Below are positions 1 through 7,812 of a stretch of 33,254 nucleotides of DNA, one piece after another. Under the pieces are notes generated by a model. It was not told the DNA's origin and ran no database searches. It worked only from the letters and a program-made list of their open reading frames with translations. Each line of letters starts with the position of its first letter. The stretch's first letter is position 1. The stretch comes from Pseudomonadota bacterium (GTDB lineage: Bacteria; Pseudomonadota; Gammaproteobacteria; Burkholderiales; Burkholderiaceae_C). The stretch lies in assembly GCA_021847345.1 (NCBI GenBank), contig JAJZTW010000047.1, positions 1 to 33,254 on the forward strand, written 5' to 3'. The translations under genes were made by a program, and so were the position numbers.

Positions 1-7
1 CCCCCAC

Positions 8-128
8 GGGGGATGAGGCCGGACCAGCTGCTGTGCCTGCGCACAGCAGCGCGCCGGCCGAATCCGAGCAGCCTGCAAGCTGCGAGGTGGAACGGGTCGG
101 GCCCCAGGCCCGGCCCTGGGGGCGCTCA
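8..128 (-). repeat. 121-bp structured repeat, copy 1 (inverted partner of 32772-32892)
   Basis: Read on the minus strand, this stretch matches 32772-32892 over 121 bp with a single difference (position 106 here, 32794 there). The first three bases are the TGA stop codon of yacG. It holds a perfect 10-bp stem with a 4-base loop (27-50, arm GCTGCTGTGC), an outer GGCCGG/CCGGCC pair around that hairpin, and a second hairpin near 102-121 (CCCCAGG/CCTGGGG). Bases 1-12 form a further small C5/G5 palindrome, so the element may extend to or past the window edge. No coding potential is evident. Its identity as a dispersed intergenic element is inferred from the two copies. Confidence 0.9.
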
Positions 129-362
129 GTGGCGCCGGGGCGGGTTGACGCCGGCTTCGGGGAGTTCGTCGTCGTCCTCGCGCGGCACGCTGGCCACGCG
201 GTAGCTTTCGCTGGACCACGCGCCGAGGTCGCCGTTCTTGCAGCGCTCGGAGCAGAAGGGACGCCAGGGGTTGCCGGGCACGAAAGGCGTCGGCGTGCCG
301 CAGCCGGGGCAGGGCACGACGCGCACGGCGTCCTGCCCGGAGGAAGACTTGTTCAGGGACAC
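126..362 (-). CDS. yacG: DNA gyrase inhibitor YacG, zinc-binding
   Basis: Small zinc protein of the YacG family. E. coli YacG binds GyrB and inhibits gyrase. The 78-residue product carries the family's four-cysteine site: CPGC at residues 18-21 and CSERC at 37-41, followed by the usual DLGAW segment. The tail after about residue 55 is acidic and then proline/arginine-rich, with no recognised domain. I chose the GTG at 362, which overlaps the end of zapD by 10 bases and suggests translational coupling; a second in-frame GTG 12 codons later would also keep the zinc site. It is the last gene of the zapD-yacG pair, and its TGA stop is the first triplet of the 121-bp repeat. Family assignment is firm. 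Gyrase inhibition in this organism is inferred. Confidence 0.9.
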   Translation of the reverse strand: MSLNKSSSGQDAVRVVPCPGCGTPTPFVPGNPWRPFCSERCKNGDLGAWSSESYRVASVPREDDDELPEAGVNPPRRH

Positions 363-1105
363 AGCGCGAGTTCGAATTGCACGTCGCCCGAGACGGGCTT
401 GAGTTTCCAGTCGGAGTCGGGGCGCATGTAGCGCACCGAGACCATCAGGCGGTGTCCGGTGATCTCGGGGACCACCCCGAGCGTACCGTCCACGCGCAGG
501 CGCATCAGCTGATAGGTGCGCCCGCCCAGGTTCAGCTGGTAGCTGCCCGCCTGGGCCACGCTGCGGTGGGGAGTTCCGGCGTCGCGGACCAGGCGCAGCA
601 GCAGTTCCACGCTCATGGCCAGGGGCCCGAACACTTCCATCCAGCGCATCAGGTCCTCGCGGCGCTGGTCCTCGGGCAGGTGCTGCCACGCGTAGTACGC
701 GGGAAGGTCGAATTCGCAGGTGCCGCCGGGGATGCCTGCACGGCTGCGGATCGACATCAGCCATTCGTTGTCCAGCAGCGTCTGCCCGGGCTTGCCGATC
801 TGCTGGCTCAGGCCCTGGAAAGCCGCGTCGACCTCGGCCAGTACCTGTTCGAGCGTGCCTTCGGCCACCGCCGGGTTGCCGCGGTAGCCGAGGAACTGCT
901 GGCGCTGGCGCTCGAGTTCCTTGAGCATTTCGCTCTTGAGGTCCTGGCGCGAGCTGACGTCGATGATCTCGAACATCGACAGCAGCGCGTGGTGATGGTC
1001 GAACGGGTGGCCCCGTTGCATCAGGAACGCATTGCGCCGGAACAGGTATTCGAGCCTGAGCAGGGTGCGAACTCGCTCATTCAGCGGATATTCGTACAGG
1101 ATCAC
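353..1105 (-). CDS. zapD: Cell division protein ZapD
   Basis: ZapD (formerly YacF/DUF1342) is a cytoplasmic protein that binds and bundles FtsZ filaments at the Z ring. The product opens with the family signature YEYPLNERVRTLLRLE and stays collinear with ZapD through a C-terminal half rich in beta structure, ending in ELALCP. The reading frame extends to an ATG at 1132 (259 residues), but family members normally begin directly at (M)ILYEYP, so I prefer the GTG at 1105 (250 residues). Neither start has a good Shine-Dalgarno sequence. The gene sits between coaE and yacG, the standard order at the end of the pilBCD-coaE cluster in betaproteobacteria. The 190 bp between it and coaE hold nothing I can name. 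Confidence 0.92.
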   Translation of the reverse strand: MILYEYPLNERVRTLLRLEYLFRRNAFLMQRGHPFDHHHALLSMFEIIDVSSRQDLKSEMLKELERQRQQFLGYRGNPAVAEGTLEQVLAEVDAAFQGLSQQIGKPGQTLLDNEWLMSIRSRAGIPGGTCEFDLPAYYAWQHLPEDQRREDLMRWMEVFGPLAMSVELLLRLVRDAGTPHRSVAQAGSYQLNLGGRTYQLMRLRVDGTLGVVPEITGHRLMVSVRYMRPDSDWKLKPVSGDVQFELALCP

Positions 1106-1298
1106 GGGCCGGGGCGGGTTGTGGCGCGGCATGGGCCGGGGCAGGGTGCTGCGGCGGCGGCGTACGGTGCGAGCATACTGCCAAAGCGCGCTCCCCCCGC
1201 GCCCTGCTCATGCGCGAATGGTCTCGTCGGCTCGAGCGCATGTCCGCTCCCGTGGCCTCGCAGCCTGCGGCGCATTGTCATGCATGTGAGCGCGGAAT

Positions 1299-1937
1299 TC
1301 AAACCGCCGCCGCCAGCATGCGCCGGTGCAGGCGCACGGCCTGTTCGCGAAGCTGCCCGAGGTCGCCCGAATTGTCGATCACCTCGTCGGCGGCAGCCAG
1401 GCGTTGCTCGCGCGTCGCCTGCGCGCGCATGATGTCCTGCACCTGCTCGCGCGACAGCCCCGAGCGTTGCATGACCCGCAGTTCCTGCTGCTCGACGGGG
1501 CAGTCGACCACCACGATGCGGTCGACACGCCCGCGCCAGCGCGCCAGCGACTCGACCAGCAGCGGCACCACCAGCACCACGTAGGGTCCGGCAAGCTGCT
1601 CGGCCAGCAGGCTCAGGCGCGCGCCGATCAGCGGATGCAGAATGGCTTCGAGGCGCCTGCGCTGCCCGGCATCGGCGAATACCGCGGCGCGCATGCGAGC
1701 GCGGTCCAGCGCGCCGTGGGCGTCGACCATGTGCTCGCCGAAGGCCTCGCGCAGCGCCGGCACCGCCTGTCCGCCCGGGCCGGTGAGTTCATGGGCGACG
1801 GCATCCGCGTCGATCACCGCTGCGCCCCATTCCTGCAGCATCGCCGCCACCGCCGACTTGCCCGAGCCGATGCCCCCGGTCAGGCCGACGCGCAGGCGGG
1901 TGCGGCCCGGCACGGCAGGCGAAGGCGCGTCAGCCAC
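1299..1937 (-). CDS. coaE: Dephospho-CoA kinase
   Basis: Catalyses the last step of coenzyme A synthesis, ATP-dependent phosphorylation of the 3'-hydroxyl of dephospho-CoA, in the cytoplasm. The P-loop GGIGSGKS lies at residues 21-28 of a 212-residue product. It is followed by the IDAD segment and the HPLI helix typical of CoaE, and the VPLLVES strand is also present. The start is uncertain. GTG at 1937 overlaps pilD by 8 bases and fits the tight operon; GTG at 1913 would give 204 residues, nearer the usual length. The longer open frame upstream is only the antisense-phase shadow of pilD. coaE following pilD is a very common arrangement in beta- and gammaproteobacteria. Confidence 0.93.
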   Translation of the reverse strand: MADAPSPAVPGRTRLRVGLTGGIGSGKSAVAAMLQEWGAAVIDADAVAHELTGPGGQAVPALREAFGEHMVDAHGALDRARMRAAVFADAGQRRRLEAILHPLIGARLSLLAEQLAGPYVVLVVPLLVESLARWRGRVDRIVVVDCPVEQQELRVMQRSGLSREQVQDIMRAQATREQRLAAADEVIDNSGDLGQLREQAVRLHRRMLAAAV

Positions 1938-2787
1938 CGCTGCCGAGCACCCAGGAGACCAGGCGCTGCGGGCCGACGAACAGGCACAGCAGCCCGGCCG
2001 TGGCCAGGAACGGGCCGAAGGGTATCGGACGACCGCGTTGCAGCACTCCGGTGCGTTGCAGCGCGATGCCGAGCACCGCGCCGCAGATCGCCGACAGCAG
2101 GATGATCGGCAGCAAGGCGAGGGCACCGAACCAGGCGCCGAGCAGCGCGAACAGCTTGAAGTCCCCGAAGCCCATGCCTTCCTTGCCGGTCAGCAGCCGG
2201 AACACCTGGTACACGCACCACAGGCTGCCGTAGCCGATGGCCGCGCCGAGCACCGCGTCGGGAAGGAATTGCGGGTGCAGCCACGCGTGCAGCAGCAGGC
2301 CCAGCCACAGCAGCGGCAGCGTGATGCCGTCGGGCAGCAGCGTGGTGTCGAGGTCGATCACGGCCAGCGCCAGCAGGCCCCAGGCAAGCACCACCTGGCC
2401 TGCGCTCCACGGCGTGATGCCGTGCTGGGCCACGAGCAGCGCCGCGATGGCGGCGCTGGCGATTTCCACCAGCGGATAGCGCACCGGGATGCGCGTGCCG
2501 CAGGCCGAGCAGCGCGCGCGCAGCATCAGCCAGCTCAGCACGGGAATGTTCTCCCACCACGTGATGCCGTGCCCGCAGGCACCGCAGCGCGAGCGCGGGC
2601 GCAGCAGGTCGAAGGGTTCTGTCGCTTCCTCGGGCAGGTCCAGCGTGGCCAGCGCCTCGTCGCGCCATCCGCGCTCGAGCATCACCGGCAGGCGCAGGAT
2701 CAGCACGTTGAGGAACGAGCCCACCAGCAGGCCGAGCACGGCGGCGACGACCACGGCGCCGCCACCGGCCAGGGGGCCGAGGCCCAT
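1930..2787 (-). CDS. pilD: Type IV prepilin peptidase / N-methyltransferase PilD
   Basis: Inner-membrane aspartyl protease that removes the leader of type IV prepilins (and type II pseudopilins) and methylates the new N terminus. The 285-residue product has an N-terminal membrane segment, then a cytoplasmic loop with the four-cysteine site (C68, C71, C93, C96) characteristic of full-length PilD. A chain of hydrophobic segments follows. The two catalytic-type aspartates are in IDLDTTLLPD (around D145) and the GxGD motif (GFGD, D209). The ATG at 2787 lies two bases past the pilC stop, so it is presumably translated with pilC. It is followed directly by coaE with an 8-base overlap. No truncation is seen. 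Confidence 0.95.
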   Translation of the reverse strand: MGLGPLAGGGAVVVAAVLGLLVGSFLNVLILRLPVMLERGWRDEALATLDLPEEATEPFDLLRPRSRCGACGHGITWWENIPVLSWLMLRARCSACGTRIPVRYPLVEIASAAIAALLVAQHGITPWSAGQVVLAWGLLALAVIDLDTTLLPDGITLPLLWLGLLLHAWLHPQFLPDAVLGAAIGYGSLWCVYQVFRLLTGKEGMGFGDFKLFALLGAWFGALALLPIILLSAICGAVLGIALQRTGVLQRGRPIPFGPFLATAGLLCLFVGPQRLVSWVLGSGG

Positions 2788-2789
2788 GC

Positions 2790-4010
2790 TCAACCCACCA
2801 CCTTGCCGAGGTTGAAGATCGGCAGGTACATGGCGACCACCAGGCCGCCGATCAGGATGCCCAGCACGACGATGATGATCGGCTCGAGCAGGCTCGACAG
2901 CGCCTTGACCAGCTCGTCCACCTCGGACTCGTAGATGTCGGCCACCTTGCCCAGCATCGAGTCGAGCGAGCCGGATTCCTCGCCGATGGACGCCATCTGC
3001 AGCACCAGCGGCGGGAACACCCGGCTGCTCTGCATCGACAGCGTCAGGCTGGTGCCCGTGGCCACCTCCTGCTGGATCTTCTCGGTGGCGCGCTGGTAGA
3101 CGATGTTGCCCGACGCGCCGGCCACCGAATCCAGCGCCTCGACCAGCGGGACACCGGCGCCGAACATGGTCGACAGCGTTCGAGTCCAGCGCGCCAGCGC
3201 GCCCTTGGTCACGAGCTGGCCGAACACCGGAAGGCGCAGCAGCGCGCGGTCGACCAGTTCCTGCACGCGCTCCGAGCGCTTCCAGCTCTGGAAGGCGAAA
3301 TAGCCACCGAGCACGAGGATGCCCAGCATCACGTACCAGTAATGCACAAAGAAGTCCGACAGCGCAATGACGATCAGGGTCGGGCCTGGCAACTGAGCGC
3401 CGAATTGCGCGAACACGTCCTTGAACGTCGGCACGACGAACAGCATGATGATGGTGACGACGATCATCGCCACGATCATCACCGCGATCGGGTAGGTCAG
3501 CGCCGACTTGATCTTGCCCTTGATGGCCAGGGTCTTTTCCTGATAGGTAGCCAGGCGGTCGAGGATCAGCTCGAGCATGCCCGCCTCCTCGCCGGCCTCC
3601 ACCAGGTTGCAATACAGGTGGTCGAAATATTTCGGGTACTTGCGGAACGCCGCCGACAGGCTCGTGCCGGTCTCGACATCGCCGCGGATGTCGCTGACCA
3701 GTCGCGCCATCGACGGATTGGGGTGGCTGCGCCCGACGATGTCGAAGGACTGCAGCAGCGGCACCCCGGCGCGCAGCATCGTGGCCATCTGGCGCGTGAA
3801 GGTGGTCAGATCCTTGGCCTTGATCGATCGCTTGCCGCCGACCTTGCGCTTGCGCAGCTTGGTCACCATGATGCCCTGGCGGCGCAGCGACGCGTTGACG
3901 ATGTTCTCGCTGCCGGCGCGCATCTCGCCGCGCTGCATGCGTCCCTGGCGGTCCTTGCCTTCCCAGACGTACAGGAACTCCTTGGCGCTTCGCACCGTGG
4001 CCGTGGTCAT
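2790..4010 (-). CDS. pilC: Type IV pilus inner-membrane platform protein PilC
   Basis: Polytopic platform protein of the type IV pilus machine, belonging to the T2SSF/GspF family. It couples the PilB and PilT motors to pilin insertion and removal. The 406-residue product contains the two tandem T2SSF repeats: the first includes FTRQMATMLRAGVPL, and the second includes WTRTLSTMFGAGVPL. Hydrophobic spans follow each repeat, and the protein ends in a last membrane segment before NLGKVVG. The ATG at 4010 is preceded by GGGAGGG at good spacing. It lies 36 bases after pilB and 2 before pilD, so pilBCD is clearly one unit. No feature departs from the family. Confidence 0.95.
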   Translation of the reverse strand: MTTATVRSAKEFLYVWEGKDRQGRMQRGEMRAGSENIVNASLRRQGIMVTKLRKRKVGGKRSIKAKDLTTFTRQMATMLRAGVPLLQSFDIVGRSHPNPSMARLVSDIRGDVETGTSLSAAFRKYPKYFDHLYCNLVEAGEEAGMLELILDRLATYQEKTLAIKGKIKSALTYPIAVMIVAMIVVTIIMLFVVPTFKDVFAQFGAQLPGPTLIVIALSDFFVHYWYVMLGILVLGGYFAFQSWKRSERVQELVDRALLRLPVFGQLVTKGALARWTRTLSTMFGAGVPLVEALDSVAGASGNIVYQRATEKIQQEVATGTSLTLSMQSSRVFPPLVLQMASIGEESGSLDSMLGKVADIYESEVDELVKALSSLLEPIIIVVLGILIGGLVVAMYLPIFNLGKVVG

Positions 4011-4046
4011 CGACGTGCCCTCCCCCGAGGCGTCTCGGTCATTGCG

Positions 4047-5792
4047 TCATTCATTGGTCACCGCCAGCACTTCCTCCAGCGAGGTCAGGCCGAGGCGCAC
4101 CTTGTGCAGTCCCGATTCGCGCAGCGTTCGCACCCCTTCGGCGCGCGACTGCGCGGCGATGTCCAGCGCCGTGCCGTGGTTCAGGATGATGCGCTGGATC
4201 TCCTCGCTGATCGGCATCGCCTGGTAGATGCCCACGCGCCCCTTGTATCCGCTGCCACCGCAGGCGCTGCACTTGCCTGGCTTGTAGGGCTTCCACGATC
4301 CGTCGATGTCGGCTTCGCTGAAGCCGGCCTCGACCAGCGCCGCCGCCGGGATGTCGACCGGGGTCTTGCACTGCGCGCACAGCTTGCGGGCCAGGCGTTG
4401 CGCGGTGATCAGGATCACGCTGGAGGCGATGTTGAACGCCGGCACCCCCATGTTCATCAGGCGCGTCAGCGTGGTCGGCGCATCGTTGGTGTGCAGGGTC
4501 GAGAACACCATGTGGCCGGTCTGCGCCGCCTTGATCGCGATGTCGGCGGTTTCCAGGTCGCGGATCTCGCCGACCATGATCACGTCCGGGTCCTGGCGCA
4601 GGAAGGCGCGCAGCGCGGTGGCGAAGTTCAGCCCGGCCTTCTCGTTGACGTTGACCTGGTTGATTCCCGGTACGTTGATTTCGGCCGGATCCTCGGCAGT
4701 CGAGATGTTCACGCCGGGCTGGTTGAGCAGGTTCAGGTACGAGTACAGCGACACCGTCTTGCCGCTGCCGGTCGGGCCGGTGACCAGCACCATGCCGTAG
4801 GGGCGGCGGATGGCGCGCAGCACGCGCTCCTTTTCCTCCGGCTCGTATCCCAGGCTGTCGATGCCCATCTTGGCCAGCGAGGAGTCCAGGATCCGGATCA
4901 CGATCTTCTCGCCGTGCAGCGTAGGCAGCGTGCTGACGCGGAAGTCGATCGCGCGGTCGGGGCCGAAGCGCAGCTTCATGCGCCCGTCCTGCGGCACGCG
5001 CCGCTCGGCGATGTCCAGGCGCGAGATCACCTTGATGCGCGATGCCAGCTTTTCCTTGATCGCCACCGGCGGCTGGGCGATTTCCCGCAGTTCGCCGTCG
5101 ACGCGAAAACGGATCCGGTAGAAGTTTTCGAAGGGCTCGAAATGCAGGTCCGACGCGCGCATGTTCACAGCGTCGACCAGCATCTTCTGCAGGAAACGCA
5201 CCACCGGCGCGTCGTCCACGTCGGCGGCGAGTTCCTTCTCGGCCGCGCTGTCGCCCGTGCCGTCGTCGAGGTCGGCGAGATCGAAGTCGTCGCCCGCCAG
5301 CGCGGCGATCTGCGCGCTGGCGCTTTGCGTGTTCTGGTCGATCCAGCGCTGCAGCTTGTCGTACTCGACCACCACCAGGTCGACCGCCGACTGCGACTGG
5401 AACTTGATCTTGTCCTCGGCCTCGTGGTCGGCCGGGTCGGCCGTCGCCACCACCAGCTTGTTGCCCCGCTTGATCAGGGGCAGCACTTTGTAGGCCTTGA
5501 TGATCTGCGGATCGATCAGGCCGGTGGGAATGCGCGACGCGTCGAAGGCTTCCAGGTCGAGCAGCGGCAGCGCGAAGGTGCGGCTGATCCAGTGCGCCAG
5601 GTCGGCGGCACCCATGCCGCCGCCGCCGATCAGTTCACTGATGAAACTGGCCCGGTTTTCCAGCGCGCGCTTCTGGATCTGCTCGGCACTGGCGCGCGCC
5701 AGGTGCCCGGATTGCACCAGGGCATTGGCCAGGCCCGAGAGTTGCAAGGGCGAGCGGCTGCTGGCGGGCGAGGCTTGCAGTACAGTGGACAT
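4047..5792 (-). CDS. pilB: Type IV pilus extension ATPase PilB
   Basis: Cytoplasmic hexameric ATPase that powers pilus extension (GspE/PulE superfamily). The 581-residue product has an N-terminal MshEN/T2SSE-N domain, the Walker A motif GPTGSGKT near residue 340, the Walker B-like DVIMVGEIRD, and the His box GHMVFSTLHT. A four-cysteine zinc site follows, with CAQC near residue 473 and CSAC near 509. The frame stays open upstream to a TTG at 5849, but the ATG at 5792 is the natural family start. Its ribosome binding site is weak. It is the first gene of pilBCD. The 139 bp upstream must hold its promoter, but I could not place convincing sigma-70 or sigma-54 elements there. Confidence 0.95.
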   Translation of the reverse strand: MSTVLQASPASSRSPLQLSGLANALVQSGHLARASAEQIQKRALENRASFISELIGGGGMGAADLAHWISRTFALPLLDLEAFDASRIPTGLIDPQIIKAYKVLPLIKRGNKLVVATADPADHEAEDKIKFQSQSAVDLVVVEYDKLQRWIDQNTQSASAQIAALAGDDFDLADLDDGTGDSAAEKELAADVDDAPVVRFLQKMLVDAVNMRASDLHFEPFENFYRIRFRVDGELREIAQPPVAIKEKLASRIKVISRLDIAERRVPQDGRMKLRFGPDRAIDFRVSTLPTLHGEKIVIRILDSSLAKMGIDSLGYEPEEKERVLRAIRRPYGMVLVTGPTGSGKTVSLYSYLNLLNQPGVNISTAEDPAEINVPGINQVNVNEKAGLNFATALRAFLRQDPDVIMVGEIRDLETADIAIKAAQTGHMVFSTLHTNDAPTTLTRLMNMGVPAFNIASSVILITAQRLARKLCAQCKTPVDIPAAALVEAGFSEADIDGSWKPYKPGKCSACGGSGYKGRVGIYQAMPISEEIQRIILNHGTALDIAAQSRAEGVRTLRESGLHKVRLGLTSLEEVLAVTNE

Positions 5793-5931
5793 GGGTTGTG
5801 GCAGGCGACCTTCGAATGATGCTGGCTGCAGGCTGCGTTGTAAATGCAACAGTCTCCAACGAGGGCCTAATGCTCACATTATGTCGCAGGATCGCAAGTA
5901 TTCCCGCAGCGTACCCGCCGCGAGGACCGCA

Positions 5932-6441
5932 TCAGGGTTGCATCATGTCGAGTTCGCCCTGCACAGCCTCGGCGCCGGCACGTGCACAGGCCTCGTCGGT
6001 CAGGCCCGACGGCGCGCCGCTGACCCCGATGGCGCCGAACTGCATTCCCGCCGCGTCGATGGGGACCGCGCCGGCATCGAACAGCAGGCCCGGAACGTGC
6101 GCCAGGCCGCCGGCGGCCTGGCTGCGCAGGCGCGAGGTCGGGCTGTCGAACGACGCCGCGGTGTAGGCCTTGCGCCGGCTGACCCGCAACGTGAGCTCGG
6201 GCGCCAGGACGTCGCGCAGCATGACCTGCGGCTGTCCGTCGCGGGTGACCACGGTCACTCCCACCTGCAGCCCTTCGGCCCGGCACCTGGCCATCGCCGC
6301 CTGCGCTGCCTTGAGGGCCGTTTCCAGGCTGAGGCGCCGCACGCTGACCGCCAGCGGCTGCGCGGCGCCGGCCGGCGCCGCCGCGCACAGCGCCAGCGCC
6401 AGCGCAGCGCCGGCGACGGAGCTCGTCAGCGCTCGCTCCAC
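5932..6441 (-). CDS. Secreted GlcG/HbpS-like protein (DUF336 family)
   Basis: The 169-residue product starts with a signal peptide (hydrophobic run SSVAGAALALALCAA, likely cleaved after PAGAA). One GlcG/HbpS-type domain follows, recognised by ALKAAQAAMARCRAEG at the start, SRRKAYTAASF in the middle, and GAVPI with FGAIGVSGA and a C-terminal DEACARAGAEAV. Members bind haem or act as accessory proteins of small-molecule oxidation operons; no function is proven for most. The start is a GTG at 6441, overlapping the tautomerase stop by 16 bases, so the two are probably coupled. The open frame running further upstream to 6750 is out of phase with the real tautomerase gene and is not part of this protein. 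Export to the periplasm is inferred from the signal peptide. Confidence 0.8.
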   Translation of the reverse strand: MERALTSSVAGAALALALCAAAPAGAAQPLAVSVRRLSLETALKAAQAAMARCRAEGLQVGVTVVTRDGQPQVMLRDVLAPELTLRVSRRKAYTAASFDSPTSRLRSQAAGGLAHVPGLLFDAGAVPIDAAGMQFGAIGVSGAPSGLTDEACARAGAEAVQGELDMMQP

Positions 6442-6611
6442 AGCTTGCCTCCGGTGGCCCAGTGGGAGCGCGAGACCTCGTTGAGGATGATGTCCACGGC
6501 GTCGGGGGAGCACTTGAGCGTGTCCACCACGGCCTGGGTGATCGCCTCGACCAGCTGTTTTTTCACTTCGGGGCTGCGCCCTTCGAACATGTCGACATGG
6601 ATGGATGGCAT
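6426..6611 (-). CDS. 4-oxalocrotonate tautomerase family protein
   Basis: A 61-residue product of the short tautomerase family, which works through an N-terminal proline exposed by removal of the initiator Met. MPSIHVDMFEGRS gives Pro1 and Arg11 (numbering after Met removal), and SHWATGGKLW matches the family C terminus, with Trp in place of the usual Phe50. By hand alignment the catalytic Arg39 of 4-OT is an aspartate here (AVDIILNE), so the true substrate may not be 2-hydroxymuconate. I chose the ATG at 6611 because it places Pro directly after Met; an upstream extension of 17 codons is not family-like. It probably forms a two-gene unit with the secreted GlcG-like gene. Confidence 0.85.
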   Translation of the reverse strand: MPSIHVDMFEGRSPEVKKQLVEAITQAVVDTLKCSPDAVDIILNEVSRSHWATGGKLWSER

Positions 6612-6660
6612 CGGATGGACTCCAGTGGCTGGGACATTGCGCGGCTCGCGCCCGGCTCGC

Positions 6661-6690
6661 ATTATCGGCGGCTCGGCAAGCCCCTCGCAA
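6661..6690 (-). promoter_or_regulatory. Probable sigma-70 promoter of the tautomerase/GlcG-like pair
   Basis: On the minus strand TTGCGA (6685-6690) and GATAAT (6661-6666) are separated by 18 bases, with matches of 4/6 and 5/6 to consensus. It lies between the terminator of the cytochrome pair and the tautomerase start at 6611. The pair is therefore likely its own transcription unit. Confidence 0.5.
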
Positions 6691-6707
6691 CGCCGGCGCC
6701 GGGCATG

Positions 6708-6730
6708 AAAAAGCCGCCCGAGGGCGGCTT
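6708..6730 (-). terminator. Rho-independent terminator of the cytochrome c pair
   Basis: On the minus strand AAGCCGCCC and GGGCGGCTT form a 9-bp stem with a 2-base loop (6711-6730), followed by a T run (6708-6712 read in reverse). It starts 20 bases after the stop codon of the second cytochrome gene. Confidence 0.85.
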
Positions 6731-6749
6731 CGTGCGGCGAATGCGCGCA

Positions 6750-7133
6750 TCAGGGGCGCGGGTCGCGCGCCAGGTCGCGCTCGAACAGCGGGCTCTTCAG
6801 GCTCGCCACGTAGGCCGCGATGTCGTGCAGGTCCTGCGTGTTGAAGCGCGCCACCATGCCGGCCATGATCGGGTTGTTGCGCCCGTACAGCGGGGTCTGG
6901 TGCTTGGTCTGGTATTGCTGCAGCGCGTGGAACAGGTAGGACTCGTGCTGGCCGGCGATGATCGGGTAGGTCGGCGCCACCGGCTTGTCGAGGCCGGCAC
7001 CGTGGCAGGCGATGCAGCCGCCTTGCTGGACCAGTTCGGCTCCCTTCTGGACATCTGCGGCATGCGCGGTGCTCAGGCCGGCGAAGGCCGCGGCCACGCC
7101 GAGCAGGGAAAGTCGAGCGAGCATGTGGTTCAT
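6750..7133 (-). CDS. Periplasmic c-type cytochrome (class I, monohaem)
   Basis: The 127-residue product has a signal peptide (LSLLGVAAAFAGLSTAHA) and one haem-binding CIACH at residues 40-44. A C-terminal PIMAGMVARF supplies candidate distal Met ligands, followed by the typical closing helix DLHDIAAYVASL. It resembles the cytochrome c553/c4-half type that shuttles electrons in the periplasm. The partner enzyme cannot be told from the window. The ATG at 7133 gives the signal peptide in register; the open frame further upstream overlaps the first cytochrome gene and is not real. It lies 11 bases downstream of the other cytochrome and ends at a strong terminator. Confidence 0.88.
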   Translation of the reverse strand: MNHMLARLSLLGVAAAFAGLSTAHAADVQKGAELVQQGGCIACHGAGLDKPVAPTYPIIAGQHESYLFHALQQYQTKHQTPLYGRNNPIMAGMVARFNTQDLHDIAAYVASLKSPLFERDLARDPRP

Positions 7134-7144
7134 GGGATGGTTCC

Positions 7145-7468
7145 TCACTTGGCCTTCGGCTGGGAGTAGTAGGCCGCGATGTCGGCGATTTCCTGGTCGG
7201 TCAGCGAGCTGGCGATGGCGCGCATGGTCTGGTTGCGCCGGGCACCGCTGCGGTAGTCCTTCAGGGCCTGCTCGATGTAGCCGGCGTTCTGGCCGTTGAG
7301 CATCGGCACCTCGTACACCTCGGGGAACGCGGTGCGGTAGCCGGTGGAGTTGTGGCAACCCTCACACATGAACACGTCGTGCTGGCCGGCGGCGGCATTG
7401 CCCTGGATGGTCTGGGCCTGGGCACCGGCGGCGAGCAGCAGCGTGACGACAAAGATCAGCTTTTTCAT
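7145..7468 (-). CDS. Periplasmic c-type cytochrome (class I, monohaem)
   Basis: A 107-residue product. The signal peptide MKKLIFVVTLLLAAGAQA is followed by a haem motif CEGCH at residues 35-39, and a likely Met ligand lies in NQTMRAIASSL. The C-terminal helix ends in IADIAAYYSQ. PVLNGQ-like text (VPMLNGQNAGYIEQAL) matches the c553/c4 family. It is the first gene of a two-cytochrome unit with 6750-7133. Two tandem small class I cytochromes resemble a split version of the dihaem cytochrome c4, but that is inference. A TATAAT candidate lies about 105 bases upstream. Confidence 0.88.
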   Translation of the reverse strand: MKKLIFVVTLLLAAGAQAQTIQGNAAAGQHDVFMCEGCHNSTGYRTAFPEVYEVPMLNGQNAGYIEQALKDYRSGARRNQTMRAIASSLTDQEIADIAAYYSQPKAK

Positions 7469-7812
7469 CGCGGGCTAGTCTCGGTAATGGATGGACGGAT
7501 CGGGCCCCACAGCCGACCACGAGCCGCATCCCACGCCGGCCCGGAACGTCCCTGAAGGAACCAAAGGCTGTCGATTATAGAGATGCGTCGAAGCGCCGGA
7601 ACCCGCGGAAGCGCCCGGTTACCCGGCATCGCATCGCATTTTGACGTCACGCAGCCGGCCTGGCGCGCAATCGGGCACGGGCTTGCGGGTCGCCGTGACC
7701 TGTGCCAGGCGGCCCAAAGCTGCAAGAATGCGCCTTTCTCGCGGGCTCGCCCGCGTGCTGCACGGCGACTGTCCGCCTCTTCCCCGATCGCCCCCATTCC
7801 CCCGGAGTCCGC
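7469..7812. other. Divergent intergenic region, cytochrome pair / uppP
   Basis: 344 bp without a convincing gene. It holds a perfect TATAAT for the minus strand (7574-7579) and the 8-bp palindrome TGACGTCA (7642-7649). A perfect 7+2+7 inverted repeat at 7740-7755 would form a hairpin in the uppP leader. Short frames crossing the region have no family resemblance. Confidence 0.7.
7574..7579 (-). promoter_or_regulatory. Candidate -10 box for the cytochrome pair
   Basis: TATAAT on the minus strand, about 105 bases upstream of the first cytochrome start. No good -35 is present at 16-18 bases, so the call rests on the perfect -10 in an otherwise very GC-rich stretch. Confidence 0.4.

Noticed and set aside
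3342..5819. 825-residue open frame on the plus strand
   Set aside because: It is the antisense shadow of pilB and pilC. Its translation is His/Arg/Gln/Asp-rich with no family resemblance, as expected opposite a GC-rich gene.
5793..5931. Sigma-54 promoter before pilB (GG and TTGC near 5845-5865)
   Set aside because: The GG and GC elements are separated by 8 bases instead of the required 10.
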